DNA of 64,000 nucleotides, taken from assembly GCA_007922305.1 (NCBI GenBank), contig ML677348.1, positions 19,779,327 to 19,843,326 on the forward strand, written 5' to 3'. Made by a program: the position numbers and the translations under genes. Below the pieces are notes generated by a model. It did no database searches. It was not told the origin of the DNA and worked only from the letters and a program-made list of their open reading frames with translations. Positions 53,601 through 62,600 of the stretch are shown one piece after another. The first letter of the stretch is position 1. Each line of letters begins with the position of its first letter. This DNA comes from Dermatemys mawii (Eukaryota; Chordata; Testudines; Dermatemydidae).

Positions 53601-56600
53601 TAATTTTCAGCAGTCTCAAGCAACAACCAGTTCTTATTGTAATCAAAGGAATGCCCTATGTAAATTATAAAATGGAGATTTCAACATGTACAGTAACTCC
53701 TCACTTAACATCTTCCTGCTTAATGTTGTTTCAAAGTTACATCACTGCTCCATTAGGGAACATGCTCGTTTAAAGTTGTGCAATGCCCCCGTATAATGTC
53801 GTTTGGTTGCCTGCTCTGTCCCCTGCTTGTAAGATTCTGTGGAAGAGCAGCGACTTTACAAGGGAACATTGCACAACTTTCTCTTCTTTGCCGCCTCCTC
53901 CTCCCTCCCAGCACTTTCTCCCACTGCAAAATAGCTGTTTGGTGGCGGTTAGGACTTTATGGGAGGGAGGGGGAAGAGTAGGGAAGCACCTCGTCTCTGA
54001 TCCTTCCTCTTGCTCCCAGAAAGTCCTGAGCACCACTAAACAGCTGTTTGGCGGCAGGGAAGCACTGGGAAGGAGAGGGAGGAGAGGAGAAGCACTGCGT
54101 CTCCTGCATGGCGACCTTAGGACTTTCTGAGAGAGAGGGGGAGGAGAGGGGATTTGAGGTGCGCTGTAGAGAAGGTACAGTGGGGGTGGGAAGAAGTGAG
54201 CCTGGAGTGGAGTAGAGATGGAAACAGGCGGGCCTGGAGCATCCCCCAGCAAAGTCGGCACCTGTCTGAGAGGAAGCTGCTGCCGCTGCTGCTGTGCAAG
54301 GTGCTTTTTAGTGTCCTTGCCTGCAGTGGGCCGTGCCTGTGTGGGGTAAGCCAGGGGCACTTCCCAACCACAGTACAATACAGTACTGTGCAGTATACAA
54401 TGCCTTTTGTCTGCCCCCCAAAAATTTCCTTGGAATCTAACCCCCCGCATTTACATTAAAACTTATGGGAAAATTGGATTAGTTTAATATTGTTTCACTT
54501 AAAGTTGGATTTTTCAGGAACATAACTACAACATTAAGTGAGAAGTTACACTATTGAAAAAATGTTACCTCTGCTAAAAGATCTAATCGCTTTCTCCCTC
54601 ATATTATAGAGAAGAGATGCTCTCCTTGAGCAGCACTCGTTTCTTACCAATAAATGTATGAAGTGATATTTTAAATTGATCCAAACAGTATTTTAGAAAA
54701 GTATCAGAAAGTGTGTTACCAGTTTGTTTCATCACAGAAACCAACTGTAAAAAACAACTGCTAACACTGAGCAACTTTGCAATGAATAAAACCAAATAAT
54801 CAGAAGAATCTTACCCTAAATTTATACTTTGTACTACGTCTAAGATTCTTCACTGTGCAGGTGAGATCATCTCCATCGTATTTGGGTTTGAAACCATATC
54901 CCTATAGAAGGAATAAAATATGAATACTTGAAATATATTTATAAACCGGACTATATATAGCAAAACTCGTATAATCTGAAACACAGTAATTTGTTAGGCT
55001 GCTTTGAGTGACGTTTTTATTGCGTAAACAAGTATTTTTGAGTCACCCTTCGCCATTTGGGATGTTGTACAATGGAAATAAGAGAATTATGATCAAAACA
55101 ATATAATAAAATCAAAATAAACCCATCATCTTCTGACTATAAAACAGAAGTTCTAATGCCACAAAAGGGAAAAAAAGAAAATAATATGTAGCCAATATTG
55201 GTCATACTAACATATCTTTTGAGGGGAGGAGGGGAAATCATAGCAGGATTCATTGAAAAATGAAGGCAGATAAACTGAAATTATCGTCAAGGGGAGCAAT
55301 TTCCACATCATAGGGACTTTTGCCCAGATCCTTCAAAGACTTATGCATGTACTTGACTTTCTATTCAAGAATACTACTCATGTGTACAAAGCTAAACAAT
55401 GTGTATGTCTTTGCAGGATCAGGGCTTAACAGCAAAAGCATAACTGATAAGGATGGTTGTTTGACATAACAAAAGAAAGGAAAACAATATGGTTTTATCA
55501 CAGTAAAAGCAGGTCATAATTTTCCTTTAAGAGGAGGGAAAAGTCATGACAAATTATGTTTCAATAATAACAGTTTTTCCTTGGAAATTATGGGAAATCA
55601 AGTAAATAACCTTAATTTAGAGTACAACTGTTTAATTTTAAAATGATTGCTTAAAATTATTTAAAAGCCTATACTCTACTACATAGAGCCAAATTTGTAA
55701 AAATTAATGGAGGTGGCTTATTCAGAAGAGGACTGATGGGAGTGGCAAATGTCATAACTTTTTTATACAACAGTCCCTTGGAAGACCATAAGTCCAAGAT
55801 TCTTTTATGTAAGATTCCTTATCACTGCTCTGGCTGTGTAAAGGGGCCTTGAAATGGGCATAAATGCAATGTCCTTTATGGCCACTTTAAACTACCAGAA
55901 TGCCATAAAGGGGGGCTTACTGTAAATGAAAATCAGGTTCATGATTTGTATAACAATAAACACAGAAGTCACATAGATGAGGCTAAAACTGAAGACCGCA
56001 AACATAGACAAAGAGAACTGCATGGGCAGATCTCTATGACTGTGTGATTCTCTTTCCAGGGCTCAGGTCTTAGCCAGGAGCTACAACCATTAAGGGACTG
56101 AAAACCAGAGGGGTCAACTTAATTTGCTACTTTATCTATAGCCAATGCAAGGCATGCTGAAGTGTAAGACAGTGATCAAATGTGCTGAATCTGTTCATTA
56201 AAAGGACTGCTGGGAGGCATGCAAAAAGAAAATAACCAATCGTCTCATGGTTAAGACTGTATGATTAGCTGTTGTAGTCATCGTACAAGTAAGATACAGC
56301 CTGTATAAGTTGCACAAACTCAGACACTTTCATACCATCTCTGACATAGTTTCCACAGAAAGGATGTGCTCAAAACTGACACCAATTACTTGCTCATTAC
56401 TTACAAATACATCCCTTTGACAAGCAGGGACACAAAGAAAGAGAGAACATCCTTCCAACAATGCCCTTTTACTTGTTAACAAGACTCATCCCTTTGCAGG
56501 ATTGAGGATGAGGTATATTCTTGCAAAGCCCAAAGCCTAATTTACAGTGTCCATAAGGCAAGAGACACATGAATGTTTAATATTAGAATATAATTTCATT

Positions 56601-59600
56601 AAAATGGAAGGACATTATTAAACATTTCAACATTATTAAACATTAGATGATATCACCTAACCATTACTAAAAAAACCTTGCTGACTACAAAAATCGCAAC
56701 TGCACACTAATTTCAGTAGTAAATGTTTTTTGCAGATATTTCCCCAATTTTGATTTCATGATATGAAATTTACCTTCTCCCTCTCCATGTACTGTATATG
56801 TAATAAAAGCTCCCATAAGCCTCATTAGAACATCACATTCCCAACAGAAGATCCTGTCAATGGCAAGTGTTGTTAGTACACTGAGATACTATTAAGTGTG
56901 CTGAAACATTCATTTATGGTCTCTTCTCTTATTTAGAATATTTATTTCACACTTACTGAAGTCTCATCCTCCATCTCTAAAATATAAGAGATTCCTTCAT
57001 CTGTTGGTGTTCCTGAGGGTTTAGTCCACTGTAAGGATAACCAGGTAACTCCAGCTTTAATCAGCATAGGACTGGGTGGCATTGATGGGGCAGTGCCTGA
57101 GGTATGATACAGGACTTCTTCACTAAAACCACTGTTTTGAAACAAACAGTATGTAAACTAAATAGGATGAAGTAGGAACAAGAACAATACGGAATTGCTA
57201 TACAACAGTGTCAGGCCAATTTGTCAGACATGCACATTACTGGTAATTTGCATGCTGGTACATTCAGCTGACCATCCTGTACAAATAAATTGTGCCTGTG
57301 TGTGTAACTCATGCTAATAATAGGTTATACATGCCCATATTTGAGCGCTTGGCCTGGAATTAATATACATATTTGCTAACAAAACAGACCAAGAACACAA
57401 TTTGTTTTTTAAAATCCACTTTGAACAGTCATTATTTGCACAGCAGTAAGTCTCTAAAACACTTGTACATTTATGTACTTTATCCAACTAATGCCAAAGC
57501 TTGTTCTTTCCCCTCTGCCTTGCACTGTTTTCCTTTGACCAAGATTTAATTAAAAAAAAAACAAATCTCTTTTGCTCCCTTACGAGCTACCCATGCAAAC
57601 ACTTGTACACTTCTAAGTGAGCCTACTACGTATCAAGTGTTAGTTGTCCAGGGGTCCAGAAAAATGGGACCAGTGAAGTCTCTCTGAAAGCTAAGTTTCC
57701 TGTGCAATTGTCAATATAAAATTTGTCTTTATAGTAAATGAAAATACAGTGTAGACCACCAACTAATCTGGCAAAGTCTGATTTGTCAGTCTTACCCAAT
57801 AATATCTTTGGGTAGCCTTATTTGGTACAGGAAAGAATGAGAGACATTACGAAACAGAATCATTAGGGAGGGACACAAGAGTGAATGAGGGACTATTAGG
57901 GAGCCTGGAAAATATAGTTCTTTGTATGGCTTATGCAACAGAGATAGCAACCTGACAACTCTGATTTAAAAACTTGGATTTCTTCTACATTGCCTGGACT
58001 CTCTGGGCTTTTTTTAAAGTGGAATCCATCATACCATTTAATTTCCCCGCACATGTCTATTTACTTTTGGTTTTTATGTTCTCAAACACATTATAATGAT
58101 GTGAATACTATAAAACAAAATTTGTGATCTTTAGGTATTACAGATGGGCCATAATTTCACTAAGGTTTTTTTTAAACAATTAAAAACTAAAAGACAGCAT
58201 GTCATAAAAGCTTCCACAAAAGCAGCATGCAAACCAGAGCTTGAGAATTACTATATAATGAACCCAAAACAAGATGGAACTTTTTCAGTTTTGGGGATGG
58301 TATTAATTTTTGTACTTGTACTAAATCACTAGTACGAAAGTCCCAGGAACAGAGATGCAGAGATGTGCATATCATAATGTTACTTACTTCAAACAAAAAA
58401 ACCAACCAAAATCTACGCCTAGGTATGCTAAATGGATAGAGTAAATGGAAAGGTGCCATGACTCTGCAGTTCTTGAGGCTGGGTCCACAGGATTGCCAGC
58501 TGACAGCTGTCTCCTTGCTCCCACCCAGCATATTGCTACTAACCAATCAAGCAGAGAAACAATGAAAACGAAAGCTATATCAGCGAGGCCCCTCAGGTCC
58601 TGATTCAAGGAATACCCGGGTTTCCTGATTGGTCAGGGTTTCCTAATTAAACCCAAAGAGAGGCACAGGAAGTTGTCCACAAAACTGGCTTCTCCCTGGC
58701 TGCTACATCATACCCTGGCTTCTTCCTGACTTCTGGTTCCTGCTTCTCTGCCTGGACTCCAGGTTCCTGCCTTGTTACTGATTCTTGCCTCTTGTCTCCA
58801 ACTCTGGCTCTGATCCTTGGCTTGACTCTATCTAACTCTGACCCTTTGCTTGATCCCCAACTCCTTCTTCTGCTCCAACCAGATTACTTAGCCACCTACA
58901 TCCTGGCCCCAACAAAAGGGCAGCTAACAGACCTGTCTACCCTCCACTAATGCCAAAATACCTAAGCATTTACCCAGTGAGTAGATCTAACTAATGGGTA
59001 TGTTAAAACAAAATAAAATGTCAATTTAAAAAAAAATGTTCTTAGTTTATTATTTTTACTCTCTGTGGGCCCAATCCAAAGCACACTGAAATCCATGGAA
59101 AGAGTCTCACTGACTCCAGTGGGCAATGGATCAGGCCCCCGACAATTCACTCAGAAATTTTCTATTAGCTACTTCTCTCTGCTTCATTTTTGTACTTTTC
59201 CTATTTAGCAACTGTTTTTGTGCTGTATTTCATATCTGGCTGAAATTAAGAATGGTTAATAACTTAAACACATACAGAACTTATAAAAACAGAATATTTA
59301 TCTTTGGTCAGTTACATCATCTAGATGAAATTTTGCTCTCAGATGCCTAAAGTTCCCAACAATGTTAATAAAAGACATCCTCAATCATACTTAGGGCAAA
59401 ATTTGGCCCCTCCTCTTGTAAGAGCTCTCCTTAAGCATTGTTTATTACTTGAACAGAATTATAAAGCCAGTAGTATATTTTTATGTCTATAAAATGTGTT
59501 TTAAAAATGTTGAGAGAGTGATTAGTTTTAAAAGGATATACGACCACACAGAGTAATTCCCTCCACTAGCTTACAATACAGGAAATGTGAACTATATGTC

Positions 59601-62600
59601 CAGATATTCACAGATGGTCTAGGTGTTTTGTCTGTTTTTATTTTACTCTTCAACACTGTATCATAACTGTTTAGGTGCAATGTTACCTATTAAAATTACT
59701 TCAGAATAAAGATTTCTCTGTTTTAAATCTTCTAAAATCAAAATGGTTTAATAACAGGAGCACTATATCGTAAGTAGTGGTAAGAAGCTCTAAGAGGTTT
59801 TAAGACCATTCAATGATATGTTTTGTGCCTTAGCGTGTATATCTGGTGGGCATATAATGTTATTTAATTACAGCAGCATTCTGTTATATATTGTTCCTAC
59901 ATACACATGCACGTGGACATAGACACATTGCATTGTTTATGTATATAACGTGGTAATACTCACCTCATGCCCATGTCATTTTTAGCTGCCAGTCTGAAGG
60001 TGTACCCCATTGCTGGTGATAGTTTAGTAATTCTATACTGCTTCTGTTGGCCATAGTAACACTGACAAAACTCTCCATTTCCTTTTCCCTAAAAGGAATT
60101 ATTAAAACTCATATTATTTACACTGTTCAATAAACAAGCACATCTACTGATTAAAACAGTTTGCTAAATCTTGAAGAATGTTCATCCAATTAAACTCAAA
60201 ACAAGCCAAGGATGCCAGAAGATGGTAAGTGTTATATTATATTTTTTATGAATACTGAACTTAAAATGCTGTTCTTTCAGTCCTTAGCTCCACAGGGCTG
60301 ACGAAGAAGATTGTGCATGTTCCACCCCATAGCCCACCTAACTCCTTTCCTGATAATCCCTAATGTATCTGGGGATGTCTTGGGAGACAGCTGAGCCATC
60401 CTTACACAAGGAAGGAGATCTTCACGTGGAAATGACTCTCAGCTCACGGATCTTGGGAGGAAGAACTGAGCCACCAGAAAGGAAAAAGCCACCCTAAACA
60501 GTGATCCAATAACGTTTAATTTTAAGAGCCACCCGATAATACTGCCATTTTCTATTCAGCAAGCAAAACTGTGGAAATATAGCTATATTTTTATCTCTCT
60601 CCCTAGGAATGAATTGTATATTACTAACACTTGCCTTAAAGATATAGGTCACAGTTAAGGATACAATTTGGTCATGGAGGTAATGGATTCTGTGACTTTA
60701 ACAGACCTCCCTCTGTGACTTCTGCTTCTACCCCACAGCAGCCAGTGGGGCTCCAGCTGTCAGTCTTCCCCGTGGCTGGCAGGGCTCCAGCTGTCAGTGT
60801 CTCCCTGCCCCCTGTGTGTGGCTTTGTGTTCAGCCACACGCTGCTGGGCTCTAGATTCCATGATTTATAGTATATTGCCTGCATCCTGCCCGTAAATTTT
60901 AATAAAAATACCCTTACCAAAATCTTAACCTTCGTCATAATTTTCCTCTGAAAATATGTTCACATTCACACAAATCTATTTTTTAAAAAATATAAAGATA
61001 AAAATAATAAAAACACAGCAAAGCTGCTTACCTCATCCCATTCTAAAAGATAATTGTGGATTTTAGAACCATTGTCAGAAGATGTCTGCAACAAGAAAAA
61101 AATAAAATTAAGACACAATAGCAGGAGGACAAGATCACTTTAGGAAAATGGTAATGGCTAAAGACATTCATTTATAGGTCACCTGTTCCAATCAAGTCAA
61201 GATAAGAGGTGATCAACTGTTCCCTGACGCTGGCCGTTTGAGGTTTCCCTCAACTCTCCTTGTTTTTGGCAACATGCACCTCTGAAAAATATTCTGGCAA
61301 CAGTGTCAAATATCATCCTACAGCAATTTTCTGAGGAGCTGTAGGGTTAACTAGGTATATAAATGGTTATATTAGCTATCTTAATGAAGGAAAATATACG
61401 TGTTTTGTAATTTAAGCCAGGGGTTTTTATCAGCCATGGGAAGATCTTGAGGAAAAAAATGTAACAGGCAAGTTACAAGGTAAGTTGTAAAAATGCTGAG
61501 CTCAAAATGTGGCTAATAAGAGAAGAGAAGCACCTAATTATCAGAATTGGTTCTAATGGACAAAGAAAAGTTGTCTTGTGATGTGATTAACTTACAGTGA
61601 ACGCCTAATACAACAATGTTATCTTGAAGAAAGAGGCCCAACTAATAAACTCTTGTCTACAGGCTTAAGAAAAGGGTCAATCCCAAACTAGCCAAAAAAC
61701 TGTTTAAGATAAGTTAACTATCAACATGACATCACTTGTTTCTTACAATGTATAAAAGAATCAGGCTTCCAAGGGGTATTTAGGGCGCTTGCAGAGCCTC
61801 TGGCATAGAGGGCATCCGGACCTCCGGGGAAGTCTGCTCTGAACGGGCCAGGCTACGCTGCTTGACTTGAGTTGGAGGCGTAGAGGCTAATGGGGACCGA
61901 GGACTGCCTATCACCGGTCTAGCCTCTCCCCCAATCTTGCTCTGGTGCCATGGTGTAGAAGGCCTCTTCTTAGCCTTTTGGTGTTCCCCTCAGACGGGGA
62001 GTGGTGTTGACTGATAGACAGCGCCAGCGGGTCACTGCTAAGGTGACCAGATGTCCCAATTTTATAGGGACAGTCCCGATTTTTGGAGCTTTTTCTTATA
62101 TAGGTTCCTATTAACCTCCACTCCCATCCCGATTTTTCACACTCGCTGTTTGGTCACCTTTGTCGCCGCATACTGACACCGCAGTACCCGGTGCCAACTC
62201 AGAGTGGCACGCTGGAGTCGGGGTCAATGCTCACTTCGTCAGAATGGCTCACAGCCTAATGTTCTTTTCTTTCTTGGTCTGAGGCTTGAAAGATCTGCAA
62301 ATCTTGCAGCGATCGCTGAGATGGGTTTCACCCAAACAGCTTAGACAGTCCGTGTGCGAATCACTCACTGGCATCTGTCGCCTACAAGTGTTGCATGACT
62401 TAAAACTTGGGGAACGGGGCATGCCCCGGCTGGGCACACTAACTAAACTAATCAAACTACTAAGTACAGGTACCATACACTGAACAAACAAGAGTTCTGG
62501 GGACAAGCTGCAAGAAAGCTGGAACAGAGCAGTTCCAAAGCACCTTCACTGGCGGCAGGAAGGAATTGGGGAGGGAGGGAGGGAACGCACAGCACCCCTT

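Noticed and set aside
53770..54450. 226-codon minus-strand frame
   Set aside because: It lies wholly inside the Tigger-like element interior. Both strands are open because of composition, and no transposase motifs are seen.
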